This document shows positions 50,263-62,042 of a stretch of DNA of 64,000 nt, piece by piece (positions within the stretch are counted from its first letter, which is position 1; each line of letters opens with the position of its first letter). The DNA comes from Parus major (taxonomy: Eukaryota; Chordata; Aves; Passeriformes; Paridae), in assembly GCF_001522545.3 (NCBI RefSeq), contig NC_031768.1, forward strand, positions 82,741,769 to 82,805,768, read 5' to 3'. Position numbers and translations under genes: made by a program. The notes under the pieces are model-generated. The model was not told where the DNA came from and did not search any database. It saw only the letters and a list, made by a program, of their open reading frames with translations.

Positions 50263-53200
50263 ATACAATTATATCTGTAATTACAGGTGTGGCACTGGGG
50301 CTATATTTTTTAGCTGGACATAACTGAAACCATGAAGATTTATGATAATTTATAAACTGTTAAAAGATATCATGAGTCAGGATAAGTCACTAGTGTTATT
50401 TCAGTCACAAAAGTTGTGCTTGTGCAATTACCTCTCCTTGACAGCAGCAGAGAGCGGAGGGAAGGTTGCACATACTGGGCAAATATAAATTGTACTTGCT
50501 CCTGTTACTCTCCCAGACATTAAACTTTTACAGGAATTATGTGAACCAGAAATGGTTTTTATGTATTTAAGTAACACCCAATTGATTTTATTGCTATGTG
50601 CTTGTCTGTTCATCCTTTGAATCCATGCAGACTTTTCTTGCAGATATATCTTATGACAAGTTCCACATCTTCCCTCTGTTATGTGGAAAATCATCTCATT
50701 TTTCTTGCTTTTTACTTCTCTGTCATCTGATGTCACCTATTTCATGTACTGACAATATACAGAATAGACAATAAATCATCAACCCTATTGATCTTCTTCA
50801 TATGCACCCACAAATTATATTTGTCTGTTCTCCTTTGCTGAAGAGTTTAGTTAGTACTTCACTTTAAGAAACCATGACTAAAACTGTCCGAGGGAAATCC
50901 GTATACAGAAATTAATTTTTGACTAGATAAATTAATCTTGTGTTTTTTGCATTTTTACCTAAAATATAGGAAAAAAATGCACAAGATTTTTGTGATTTTC
51001 AATATATTCCAAGTCAGTCCTAGGAAGAGATAATAATTTGCCTCCATCCTTCTCACCTGGGAAGAATGTAATTTTTCCTCTTTGAACAGAGTAAGCAGAT
51101 GTGTCATTGTGCTGAGCACTTTCTCAAGGGTCTGTCAGCTTTCTAATTCATGCATCATTCACTTCTAGTTTTAGTAATCACAGAAAGTAACATTTCATTA
51201 ACGTGATGTTAAAAAGCAGAGAGGACACTGAGAAATAATATCTGGACACAGTTGTGTTAGGTTTCCTTGTACTGTGCTACCCCAAGCAAATGCTCTCAGC
51301 GATGTGGTATCTGCCTACTGCGAAATGGAGTAGGACTGAAATGGAGTTTATTTTATAATTTTATTATGTTTGGGAATCCAGACTAAAAACCTGAGTGAAC
51401 CCAACCCCAGCATTGTACAAAGACTGTAACTGAGATGGTGTGCATAAAAAAAAAGTATTATCAGGATTCACACTTTTGCTTTCTTTATACTGCTTATGAA
51501 GAGGAACTCTGGTGTGATTTTTTCTGAACAGATAACATTCTCCCTCTGCTGGAGTCAGTGTTAGTAAGCCACGAAAATCAGGATTAATTTACATTTGCAT
51601 CACAGGTGGTGCAGAATATTGACAGAGGGATTTTGAATTGCTGTTGGCTGTCAAAATGGCACAATGGTTAAACAAACACAAGTGAACCCAGTATCAGTCA
51701 GCGTGGGGCTGATTGCCAATGGTACTAAAGTGGTGATGGCCTGCAAAAAGTCTTATGGTCTTAATGCTTATATGTACTAAAATGCACATTTACATTAAAG
51801 TTACAGATCTGGCAAAAGTAAGCACTTACATTTTTTAAATGAAAAAATTATTTATTTGGGGTTGTCTATGCAGCATTCTGATGTTAAATTCTTTAATGAT
51901 ATCTTCACATAACATTTTTCACTGAGTGGTTCTATTTGATAGATTCAATGCAACAGAAAGCAGAGATTTGTATTTTCTCAATTTCAATTAGCATTTTCAA
52001 AGACTACAACAACACTCCTAAAAGAATGTGAAAGACCATTTCTTTTAAGTATAAAATGATATATGAAGCAGTTTACATGAAACTAGTTTACCTGAACATC
52101 AAAAAGTATTGTCATGAGGTAATTTATTTTATTTTACATTTTAGAAAGTGACTTAATTCTTCAGTATGTCTCCTTTCTTCAGTCCACCACCATACTGTAA
52201 GAAGCTGAAAGTAATTTTTAGTACTCTGTATGTAACTTCCTTTAAATTATGTTATTTTTATCACTTTCTTGTGCTTTTTTCATTATTCAAGAATAAATAA
52301 TGAAGGAAGGCAGCTGGAGTGGTAGTGGAAATGAAAAGATTGGTTCTGTTTCATACACTTTATCTACACAAACTGTGATTAAGGAAAGTAACCTGACTTG
52401 TAACAAAAATCCATTATGAAGGTTGTGCTTATCTTTAGATGCTGGCTGCCAATAAGCAATTTTAAGATCAGGTGTATGCTAAAAAGACTGTCATGAGTAG
52501 AGATAGCTTTTAAGAATGCTATTTCCAAACTGGGGGCATGAAATGGATAACTTCTGGTGATGGCAGGGTATCTGAAACATAACACAATATAAAGGAATTT
52601 GACTCAAAAAATATTCTCCAATGTACAAGTCTGTCACCTGTGTAAGAAATGAGTATTTATTCTTTAGGTGAAGCTAAGCACAAATTGTAAATGCTGAGTC
52701 TAGTGCAAGGATCACTGGATGAAGTTTCACTGTTGTCCCTGACACCTTTGTGGACAGGAAAATCCAGTCATGTGGAAAGTCATGCACTAACCATAAAATG
52801 TAATGGGTATGGAAAATAAGACTTTACTTGCAGCTATGTTTTGAGGAAAGAGATACCAGAAGCATCCTTTCGATCTCGTTAAGGAAATATGAAAAACAAT
52901 TCCTATTTCAACAAGAGCTTAAGCCAGAGAGATAAAACATCCCTCGAGGATGGGAAAGAAGAAAAGAAAATTTCCTGAATCCATAGAGAAGTTGGACCGG
53001 TTGAGAATACTGTCAAACAGAAACTTGCTGATTGTTCTATAATTTTTCAACTTTTAGTGTGCTATTTTAACAATTTTCTTAATAGAGTAAACCAAATTCA
53101 CAGTCTTTCTTTAATTTTGTTTAATTTATAGAGAAATCTGGCTCAGTAAAGCACTCCATTCCTTTGGACATATTGACTCTCTTAATAGCAGGAAACAACA

Positions 53201-53740
53201 TGATCAGAAATCTATAAACCTTTGTATGGTATAAACCATAAACTCATCTTAACAAATACTGTCTTGAATTAATAAACATTTATATTAACTAATCTCCTTT
53301 TGACCATGGCAAGGAGAAACTAATAACCCTCACTAGCTAGTTGCTCTTACCTGCTCCTTGCTTTTGGGGTGTGTGTGCATTCTTACCTCTTTAAAATTAA
53401 AGTTGTGTCTTGCTTTTCATGTGTTTTACATGGTTTGATCTTCCTGACCCCTTGCATGAATTTCAGAGCACTCTTTTCATTAGTTGTGTCTACTGGGGTT
53501 TCCACTTTGACAGTCATTCCTAAAAAAAAAATTAAATAAATAATTTTGTAGTGCTGAAATTAACAGTACATTATCTCCAGTACAATAATGACAGCAGCAT
53601 GACAACTTGCAAATTAATGGTAAAATAGATTATCACCCTTTCACACTAATTTTTGAGATATTTTGCAACATTACTTCTTTGTACATTATAAAGTCTGGAA
53701 TGTGTTAAACAGCAGCATAATTTATTGCTGTTTTCCACAG
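50263..53740. other. Unique AT-rich sequence, no gene supported
   Basis: A 102-codon minus-strand frame at 50428-50736 has no recognisable motif. 51540-51725 is a candidate conserved element. The rest is unremarkable. Confidence 0.45.
51540..51725. promoter_or_regulatory. Candidate conserved non-coding element (octamer/TALE motifs)
   Basis: GGATTAATTTACATTTGCAT joins a homeodomain core to an ATTTGCAT octamer (POU site). GGCTGTCAAAATGG (a TALE-type TGTCA) and GTTAAACAAACA (a FOX-type site) follow within 100 bases. Confidence 0.28.
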
Positions 53741-53896
53741 ACAGGATATTTTATTGAGGTTCACAGGCCTTCTATACCTTGTCAAACATGTGAAGAACAC
53801 TTGACAAACCACTTTAAAAAGTGTTACAGATGCAATCAGCCATTAGTAGAACTAAAAATGCTGATTCTGGCCATGTTTGTTAAACACAGATGTTGA
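53741..53896 (+). other. Candidate coding exon with CxxC-x10-CxxC pattern
   Basis: A good splice acceptor (TTGCTGTTTTCCACAG, ending at 53740) opens directly into a frame that runs 51 codons to a TGA. It encodes IPCQTCEEHL, then NHFKKCYRCNQP, so the cysteines fit CxxC-x10-CxxC with two histidines between them, a spacing that could bind zinc. As a terminal exon it would end in a hydrophobic stretch and KHRC. No partner exons were found upstream, and I cannot name a family. Chance, or an exon of a decayed gene, is possible. Confidence 0.22.
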
Positions 53897-54595
53897 TGGC
53901 TCTTCTACACAATCTTTGCAAGTTTTCTTTTGTAAGCTAGCTTATGCATCTTTTACAAGATATATTATTCCATGATTTGTTTTACTCAGTTATTTTAGTA
54001 TAAAGATATTAATACTAGTTGTACTTCTCTGTCTTATGCTGGTGCTCAGAGGTTTTCAGATGGACTTTACGATACAATAAATGCTGTGTGCAATTTACTA
54101 CAGGTTGTAAAAAGCTTATTTGCTAAGGAGCTCATGATGTAGAGGTGAACAAATGTCATGAGGCTCTTGTAGCCTCTTACACCACCAGAATTTAATTAAC
54201 TATGATTGTCTGGAAAGCCCTCCAACAGAAAATAAAATATTTCACATGGGATGAAAGAACAATAATAAATTATTCTCATGTCCTTGTCTCTTTTCATCAG
54301 GAAAGGGAATCTTTTTTGGTCAAGGTAATATTCATTCTTAGTTTCTTAAATTGTTTTGTGAATCCTGTAATTAAGTTTTGGTAGAATTTCACACTAGTCA
54401 TCAGCAAATGGTCAACACTTGCTGAACAAAGTCATAGTATCATTGGGATATAAGTAAAAAGCTGAAAATTCTCCTATGATTTTTCTCTCTGGATATAATC
54501 TCAAAATTTCATTCCAGGATTACATCTGGGTATTATTTTTCCTTTAGATAAGAGACAGGAGGAAGACTACAGAATGCCATCACTGAGTTATCATG
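53897..54595. other. No gene supported
   Basis: AT-rich unique sequence. A pyrimidine tract and AG at 54282-54300 followed 26 bases later by GTAAT looks like a micro-exon but has no supporting context. Confidence 0.4.
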
Positions 54596-54955
54596 GGATC
54601 ATAGAATTATTAGAGTTGAGAGAGACTTAAAAGATCCCCTGGTTCCAAGCCCCACTTCCATGGGCAGGGACACCTTCCAGCAGACCAGGTTGCTCAAAGC
54701 TCTTTCCAGCCTGATCCTGAGCACATCCAGGGTTGGGGAGACTCCAGCCTCTCTGGACAACCTGTTCCAGCGCCTCACCACCATCACAGGAAAGAATTTC
54801 TTTCTAATATCTAAACTGTATCTACCCTATTTCTGTTAAAAGCAAATACCCCTTGTCCTATCACTCCACACCCTTGTCAAAAGTCTCTGTCCAGGTCTCT
54901 TTAGTGACTTTAGACACTGAAAGGTGCTATATGATCTCCCTGAAACCTGTGCATC
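54596..54955 (-). mobile_element. CR1 LINE, 3' end, minus strand
   Basis: Begins with GGGATCATAGAATTATTAGA (reverse-complement tail) and continues with CCATGGGCAGGGACACCTTC, CAGACCAGGTTGCTCAAAGC, CTGGACAACCTGTTCCAGCG, CCTTGTCCTATCACTCCACA and GTGCTATATGATCTCCCTGA. It is well preserved and 5'-truncated. Confidence 0.95.
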
Positions 54956-57900
54956 TCTAACATGTAGAGGTTTGCTTCTTTGTTTTCTGAATGTGCTGAA
55001 GCTATCACATTATAAAGCCTTAAAGTTTTAATTTTTATCTGAGTTTTGATTGGTGTTGGTGATGGCCCCAAATGATAGACTGCAACATGACAGCTGAATG
55101 AGGATAATGGAGAGTGGCAGCAGTCTGGTGCCTTCCCATCACACCAATACTAAAGCTCTTCTAACAATAGTAGCAACAAATTTAAGAGAAGCAAAAAACA
55201 GTGGTATTGGACATGTAATTTCTGCTGCCCTCAATGAAGCCATAGACAATTACTTTTCACTAAAAATTGTGAAGTTACCACAGCTGAATGATTCATCAGC
55301 AACATTTCCAAGGCACGCATTTTTCTGAACAATATCAGAAATAAATCTTTCAGTATTGTATTTGCACACTTCTTTCTCACAGTAAAATGCCAAAAGATTA
55401 ACCAGATACCACAAATTGGTGCATTGTGGATCTCTCATGAGCACAGCTGAGCAGGCTGTGCTTCACAAGATTTGAAAACTGCTTGTTCTGCTGCAAAAAA
55501 TTCTCTACTAGTTCAACCATTAAAACCCTTATATGGATTTTCTGAAGCATATTTATTACTGTTGTTATAGAATTTGTTATAGAATGTTGTAGAATGCGTG
55601 AGTCAAGGAGAAAAGGTGCTATCTGTGAGCTGAACCTGACTTCTCTGGGTACAGTGAGTTTTGTGTTCCAAGGGAAACTGTTGTATAAATTCAGACTCTT
55701 TTCTCTAGTATTTGTAGTTTGTGTCATGCTAACATTGTACTGTGATTATTTTGTCTGCTTTACTTTGTGACTCAATTGCTTTCATTAATTCACTCAAGTG
55801 CTCTCTCAGAGGATAAGTTCAAGGAAGTCTGATATATTTTAGGATCTCTGGTGTCTCCTCTGCCAGTTAAATCTGGCCTGACCATGATGATTAGCTCAAG
55901 AAGAGGTCTGCTAGTGAGCATAAGTGTGGCAACCCTATCTGTGAGGTGAACAATGAGCAAGAAGAGGAATGAGCACATACCAGGGGATGGGATGATGATC
56001 ATTTCCAGTCTAGAGCCAGCTCTGGGTGTGGTCAAATTGCTGTGACACATAAACCAGCCTTTTGTACCTTGGTGCCTGCCTGTGCATGTCACCAGCATCC
56101 ATGAGTGAATTCATCCTCTGGAGAACCCTTGGAGATCATACCAGCTTATTGTGGAGCTCCTGTGCTACTGGGGCACAAAGCAGACAAAATTTAGAAGCCA
56201 TTCCTGAGAGCAGTGCACATTAGACTGAGTTCACTGACAGAGCACTGAGGAACAGGCTCTTTCCTTTACCTGACTCGTGGAATAAATACTACCAGGGTGC
56301 ATATGTTGAGTGGCAGCTACTTTCTGAAGGAGCTCTTGGAGTTCACAAGGGTGGAACAGTCTTCTATAGGAATGTTACTTTGTTTTCAGTAAATTGTTCC
56401 CACTTTGGGCCTCACATACAGGAAAACTAAATAAGCAGATAAATCTCAGATATAGTTTTCTTTCAAATTCTAGTTTTTGATACGAAGATAGAACAGAATT
56501 TTGTAACTGTTGGAACATCTGAGAATTTGGTTCAGTCATGCTCTTTTCTAGAATGCATTTTCTGGTTTAGATTCTCCCACTTCATATTTGCAGTGCTGTT
56601 TTTTCATAAGTATATAAAAATAAAGTGTTACTTTCATGTTCCCTTGAGTAACTTAAAAAGTACATTTTTGAAGTAACTGACTACTATAGTTACGTAATGC
56701 ATGTTCTCTGTACAGGAAGCTCTAGGCATATAGCTTAAAAACACACAGTAGGCATTGAGTTAAACTTTGTGATTTTTTCCTTAGTAAGATGTGATTTTTC
56801 CACACTTGACTACTTTGATAAAGAATGTTAGAAAAAGTAAACATACCAATGTGTACTTACTTTAAATTTATTTGCTTGTTTGTTTTATTTTTTTTGACTT
56901 TTTAAACCTGAAACTTACATACAATGTTTTGTAAATATGTCTCAATTATTTTTTTACAATTTGCATTGTTGTGATGACAAAAGTATGTTCATTTTTTTGA
57001 GAAAAAAGCTCCTAGTTCTTGAGATTACAATGACCTAAAATAAAATCTTAGTTTAATATTAATTAACTACTGACAGAGACAAAAACTATAAAGATTTTAA
57101 GTCTAGTTTTTAATTTCAATAGGTTAATAAATAACTATTAACTTATTGTCTTCTTAGAAATTCAACAAAAACTTGAAGCATGAAAGTAATGATAAGAATT
57201 AAATCCAATTGACAATTCTTACCATGTCCAGATTAGAAGTTCAGTCTATCTGTTACTTTAAAAGATTTTACTCTGTCAAGAAATGGACTCCAGAAGTATA
57301 TATCAATTTTCCCAGAAAATCAGTAAATATTTTACTGACAAAAAAACTTTCAAAAAAAATGATTTTTTCCAGTGGTCTAATGATGCCAGCTGTTTCTCAT
57401 CCTGTTGTCACAGTTCTCATTGTATTTCATATTCCTCTATTTCAAGAAATATATTGGCAATACAAGTTTTCCAATTCTTTATCCATATCTTGAGTTAATG
57501 GGTACAGGATTGAAAAGATGAGGACACATTGTCCTCTAAACCAGACATATTTATTTATAAATAAGGACTAATGCAGGATGCAGATCAGTGAGGCCCACCA
57601 CTGCTCTGGACTGTGCTCATTACAGCATCAGACAATGGCATGGATGAAGAGGATGGCCCATTATCAGTTCATAAAGCAGAACAGGTCTAAATTCACTATC
57701 AAACTGTGTGACATTGGGGTGAGATAGAAGCTGAGACAGTGAAACAGCTGCAGAGGGTGAGGTTTTTAACAGGGTTCTGCTAGGTGGACTGATCTACTAG
57801 ACTAGCCTTTGTCCTCTGCACTTTGGCTACTGTCATCTTTTGATCCCATATATGTGATCATATATAAGAAGTGGTCAGCTAAATGTAACAATAATCCTTG

Positions 57901-58324
57901 GATATAGGCAGCCTTGTTGTCTGGAGTGCTCCTCTAGAATAGGGCTGGAGGGTCTATAATTTTCTCCTTGTTAAAGTGGTTGCAACTAATTGGTCTAGCT
58001 ATAATTTATAAACCTTCAATGCTGCCTGAAAGATACTAGTTACAATATAATGTGTCTTTGCTGATATATATTGGTGCCTCTGTTGGGTTTCACATTGCAT
58101 TCCCCTCCACACTGTTCAGTACTGCTGTAACCAGAGAGCCACAGAGCTTTCTGTCACTCTAGATAGGAATATAAACAATTGGACAGAAGATGGGTAGGTT
58201 AATCTACCCTTCTGGCTGGCTATCTCATACCTAAGGAAAAGCATAGGCAAATCTTATGCATGTAAAAGGTTAATTATTAAATCTCTGATTTGCACATTCA
58301 GGAAGAACATCAATAATTTCTCAT
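54956..58324. other. Upstream flank of TAS2R, no other gene supported
   Basis: Frames at 55098-55328 (+), 55398-55727 (-) and 55790-56098 (-) match no family. The last few hundred bases may include the receptor's promoter or a leader exon, but nothing decisive is visible beyond the duplicated 18-mer and TATA-like site. Confidence 0.45.
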
Positions 58325-58360
58325 TATCATTTCCAGATCTGCTATCATTTCCAGATGTCC
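58325..58360 (+). repeat. 18-bp tandem duplication upstream of TAS2R
   Basis: Two adjacent 18-base units both begin TATCATTTCCAGAT and differ only in the last four bases. The copies end about 120 bases before the receptor ATG. They could be a duplicated transcription-factor site in the proximal promoter or 5' UTR; this is inference, and only the duplication is seen. Confidence 0.8.
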
Positions 58361-58370
58361 TTTTGTTCCT

Positions 58371-58380
58371 AGATAAAAGG
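58371..58380 (+). promoter_or_regulatory. TATA-like element upstream of TAS2R
   Basis: AGATAAAAGG lies about 100 bases before the start codon and directly follows the 18-bp duplication. It resembles a TATA box (GATAAAAG) and could set the transcription start of a short leader. Avian TAS2R promoters are poorly known, and an upstream non-coding exon cannot be excluded, so this is only a candidate. Confidence 0.3.
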
Positions 58381-58480
58381 TGAGCAGGCAGGAGCTGGGA
58401 CTTGTCAGATACCATCAGAACTGCTCAACTTCCTGCACAGCTACACAGGCTAATCAGGCAGCAGTGGCCAAAGCAGCAAG

Positions 58481-59443
58481 ATGTTGCCACCACTTCTTAT
58501 CATTTCAATAAGCATTGTAGCTATTGAAGTTGCTGTTGGATTTATTGGAAATGGATTTATTGCAGCTGTTAATAGCATTAATTGGATCAAAAGCAGAAAA
58601 ATATCTTCTGCTGATATGATCTTGGTCTTTCTGAGCACATCAAGATTTATCTTGCAGGTGACAGTCCTGATACACATCTACAGTCTCTACTTTGCAGATT
58701 TGTTTAAGCTGGCTTCAGTGTACAAGTACTTTGGTGCTGTGTGGATGTTAGTAAACCAAAGCAGCTTGTGGTTCAGTACCTGGCTCTACGTACTGTACTG
58801 TGTGAAAATAATCAATATCACCCACTGGCTGCTGCTAAAAATCAAGCTCAGAATACCTGGGATGGTCCCATGGCTTCTTCTTGGATCGCTGGTGATCTCT
58901 TCTATGACTTCTTTTCCTTTACTATGGATTACACCCAGAGCTTACCTGTGCAGCTCAATGGGGAGCTGCAGAGAAAATAGCACGGCTCATATCACCAACT
59001 TGGATCGTTCAGACCTCTACTTTCTGGTTTATATTGTAGGCTGCTTTTTCCCTCTAGTACTCTCTGTGGTGACCTCAGCTCTGTTAATTACTTCTCTGTG
59101 GAAACACAGAAAGACAATGCTATGTTACACAGATACTTTCAGGGGTGCTATGATAGATGTTCACCTAACTGCTATTAAATCCATTATTTCTTTCTTAATA
59201 CTGTATCTTTCCAGTTTTGTAGCTCAAATTCTGTTGATACTGTCGACACCTCAAAGTAAAGATGTTGTGAAAGTTTCAGTATCCTTAGTTGCAGTTGGGG
59301 CATATCCTTCTGTGCACTCAATTATCCTGATCACAGTCAATTCAAAACTGAAATTGGCATTTAGGAACCTTTGCCTATGTTTTAAGCGCCATTTGGAAGA
59401 TAAGCCTCCAAGCCCCAGGCTTGAGAGAAACACTCTACAGTAA
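58481..59443 (+). CDS. TAS2R: Bitter taste receptor, TAS2R family (intact, single exon, 320 aa)
   Basis: A seven-transmembrane G-protein-coupled receptor of the type 2 taste family. Family members sit in the plasma membrane of taste and other chemosensory cells, bind bitter compounds and signal through gustducin-type G proteins. The 320-residue length fits the family, which is usually about 290-340 residues. Seven hydrophobic segments lie near residues 5-30, 44-66, 84-108, 128-148, 179-205, 229-254 and 263-286. Family signatures are visible: GNGFI in TM1 (23-27), the SR pair ending TM2 (S54-R55), SLWF in TM3 (95-98) followed by YxxKI (106-110), SLWKH after TM5 (205-209), HLTAIKS and SFLILY in TM6 (228-242), and HSIILI with NSKLK in TM7 (279-291). 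The second extracellular loop carries the expected N-glycosylation sequon N166-S-T. The chosen ATG is the first in frame, gives a complete TM1 and has an A at -3. Some consensus positions differ: Gln for His at 93, Ser for Ala at 99 and Leu for Phe after P191. The TAS2R member number (for example 7-like or 40-like) cannot be settled without a tree. Confidence 0.96.
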   Translation: MLPPLLIISISIVAIEVAVGFIGNGFIAAVNSINWIKSRKISSADMILVFLSTSRFILQVTVLIHIYSLYFADLFKLASVYKYFGAVWMLVNQSSLWFSTWLYVLYCVKIINITHWLLLKIKLRIPGMVPWLLLGSLVISSMTSFPLLWITPRAYLCSSMGSCRENSTAHITNLDRSDLYFLVYIVGCFFPLVLSVVTSALLITSLWKHRKTMLCYTDTFRGAMIDVHLTAIKSIISFLILYLSSFVAQILLILSTPQSKDVVKVSVSLVAVGAYPSVHSIILITVNSKLKLAFRNLCLCFKRHLEDKPPSPRLERNTLQ

Positions 59444-59626
59444 GAGATCTGAAATCAAGATTCACATGTATTGTTTCATTGTCTTTTTTCTTAAATGAAA
59501 GCTTTAATTTTCCAGAGATTTCTACGAATAGTCTTCCTTAACATTTCAGAGCATCTGAAGTAATGTGCATTTTGCCTTACTTGTGCACTACTCCAGCTCC
59601 TTCCATCCTGTTTAATATAGAGTGAG

Positions 59627-59632
59627 AATAAA
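59627..59632 (+). terminator. Polyadenylation signal AATAAA after TAS2R
   Basis: A canonical AATAAA occurs 184 bases after the receptor stop codon and is the first one downstream on the coding strand. It would give a short 3' UTR. A GT-rich stretch (GGTTGTGTTGTG) lies about 45 bases further on, as expected for a downstream element. Confidence 0.55.
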
Positions 59633-59639
59633 AATGTAC

Positions 59640-61980
59640 TGAATGAAAACAATGTACTTAAAGAAATCAGTTTCAGGTTGTGTTGTGATTTCAGATTTTC
59701 AGTTTAAGACTGAAAGTTATATGACCAGTTGAAGTGAAGAAAATGGGGGCCAAAACAGACAAGAATGTACAGAGCTCACAAATATCAGCTCTCAGATAAA
59801 GGATTTTTCACCTGAGAAGCTTAAAATTTGACTAAAAACATGTTGCACGAGTCATAGCTGGTCTTACATGGAAAAAAGACTGTGCTTTTAAATTGTAAAA
59901 ACCAGCTTGATTATAACCTGAGGGAAAAATATGATTTGGAAGCATACATCCAATTAATAAAATCAAATTGCATTCTGAATAAGGTTTATTTGTTCTAGGA
60001 TTCTGGTATGTCTGTAACAATTTAGTGATTAAATATCTAATTAAAAATATATACTTTTGTTTGAAATATATGTTATGATTATTTGTTTGGTTTTCTTGAA
60101 AGTGGATTACCAAAATGGTGATTACAATGTAAAGTGATGTAGGTACATAGAACTACCTGTAGAAAAGCTTTTGTTGAGTTGACCATTCTGACCATGCCTT
60201 TATTGTCATGATTTGCTATTGCTTTGAGCAGTTGGGAGCTGTTTCTAAGGCTGTTTTCTTTTAAAATTTTATGCTACTATGAAGTTTCACATGAGGCTGA
60301 TGAAATACGTTCAACAAATACTGTTATGTTTTATCAAATAATGTGTTTGATAAATCTGTTCTAAAGTTCTCAGCTTGTCTCAAGTATTTTTATGCTGTAT
60401 ATTTCTCTGCAGGAGTTTAGATAATGCCAGATTATAAATTACTGTGGTGAAAGTTTCAGTCCCATCTATAAAATTAATGAGAAGAGTGATTCACTTATTC
60501 TTGGAGTGTAGTGGCCTCAGTTTCTGAAACATCAGAGTGATAAGTTTATATAAAATGCTTTGAAAAAGAAAAATCACTGTTTAACAATATCAAATAAAAA
60601 GTGAATATAGTGGTTTTTATGGGTATCTTAAAATATTTTTGAGAATGAACTCTGTGTTAATGGGAGATATAAGAGGATGTCTGTAGACATAAGAGGATGT
60701 CTGTGTGATATGAAATTAAATGATTATTTGCACGTGTAAACCATGGGTTCAGACTGCAGAGCAGAAGGGACAGTCACTAATCTCACAAACACAGCATTTG
60801 GAGGCAGAGTACATTGTACTGTAAAACTAAAGCTTCTATAATGTCCCCTGCTGTGGTGCTGAATCAAGAAAGTCCCTGGAGGGATGCAGGTGGGAACCAT
60901 AATGCTGCTGTCACAGCAGCACTCTGCTCTGCTCTACAGTTGCATGCCCTGCCCACATGGACCAAGGTTACAGCACTTACACAGGGATAGCTCTTCCAGC
61001 TGGCAGCATCATGAAAAGGAAGTGTCCTGTAAGAAATGAGTTTGTTTGAGACTGTTTTATTGCAGTGATTGGTAGTGGTATTTGGTTTTTTGAAGCCGAT
61101 AATTTCCCCAGTGAGCTCATTTCTCTTCAGGTATTTCCAAACTCGTTTCTAAAGAGAGTCTGAAGTAAAGGGATCAGAGCCAAGGATGGTAATAACGGCC
61201 CTTGCTCAGCTTCTTCACCTTCAAGAGAGGGAGATCTGAGGCAGGAGCAATCATTAATAAAATATCCTCCAGTGCTTCCAGGGGAAGAGAAGGACAAAGC
61301 TCAAGGACTTGACATCTTTATGTTGTATTGATGAAAGTTTTGTTACACACAGCATAGAGTGAGATAGATGGGTACATAAATTAGAATTTTAAATGACTGG
61401 ATTGGTAAATAAATTATTAGTTTTGTCCTTTTCCATTCCATCCTTCCCTCAAGCTTCAATTTATTTTCATGACTTCTTCCATAGTATATATGGATTTCTA
61501 TTTGTTTTTCGATCTTACCCTGCTCTTTGGATTTCATTCTATCCCACCCTAAAATAATCTTCTGTATTCTCTTCAGATCTAGCCTTCTCTTTCAGGTACA
61601 GTTTAAAAAAGATTTCACATCATTCTTTTACAAAAAAATCATCACTCACCAAATTACAGTAGGCTTGTTTCTATATCTGGCTTATTCCAGAAAGCAGATC
61701 AATAAACCTGATGAATGTTTTGGCAATTATTATTTGTGCCCCAAAAAATAATGAAAATAACTTCATTGAGATTCCATTGTCTAAGAAGTGCTTATATGTT
61801 GATTGAAAATAAGATGGAGGTCACCAGTACATTTCCCCTGGAACTTTTCAAGTTACATGAAAACATGAATGGGAGAATACTGTTTACAGTTTGTATAAGG
61901 CCAGAAATTGTGGCAGCAGCAAAATCACTGTATGACGAAAAATAGTGATTAGTGCAGTTGTTCATACCAACTAGATGAAA
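59640..61980. other. Downstream flank of TAS2R, no gene supported
   Basis: Unique AT-rich DNA. Short frames at 61527-61945 are at chance level. No second taste-receptor copy, intact or broken, was recognised in this flank. Confidence 0.45.
60665..60704. repeat. 20-bp tandem duplication
   Basis: Two adjacent 20-base units, AGAYATAAGAGGATGTCTGT, differ at one base. Confidence 0.92.
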
Positions 61981-62004
61981 AATCAAACCTTGTCTTTCCC
62001 ATCA

Positions 62005-62042
62005 TTTTTTTTTCTTTTTTTTTTTNTTTTTTTTTTTTTTCT
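62005..62042. repeat. Poly-T tract with one undetermined base
   Basis: About 38 bases of T with two C interruptions and one N (62026), a typical sequencing or assembly uncertainty in a homopolymer. Confidence 0.97.

Noticed and set aside
58450..59433. Minus-strand and second-frame open readings inside the taste receptor
   Set aside because: Shadows of the TAS2R coding sequence; no independent signals.
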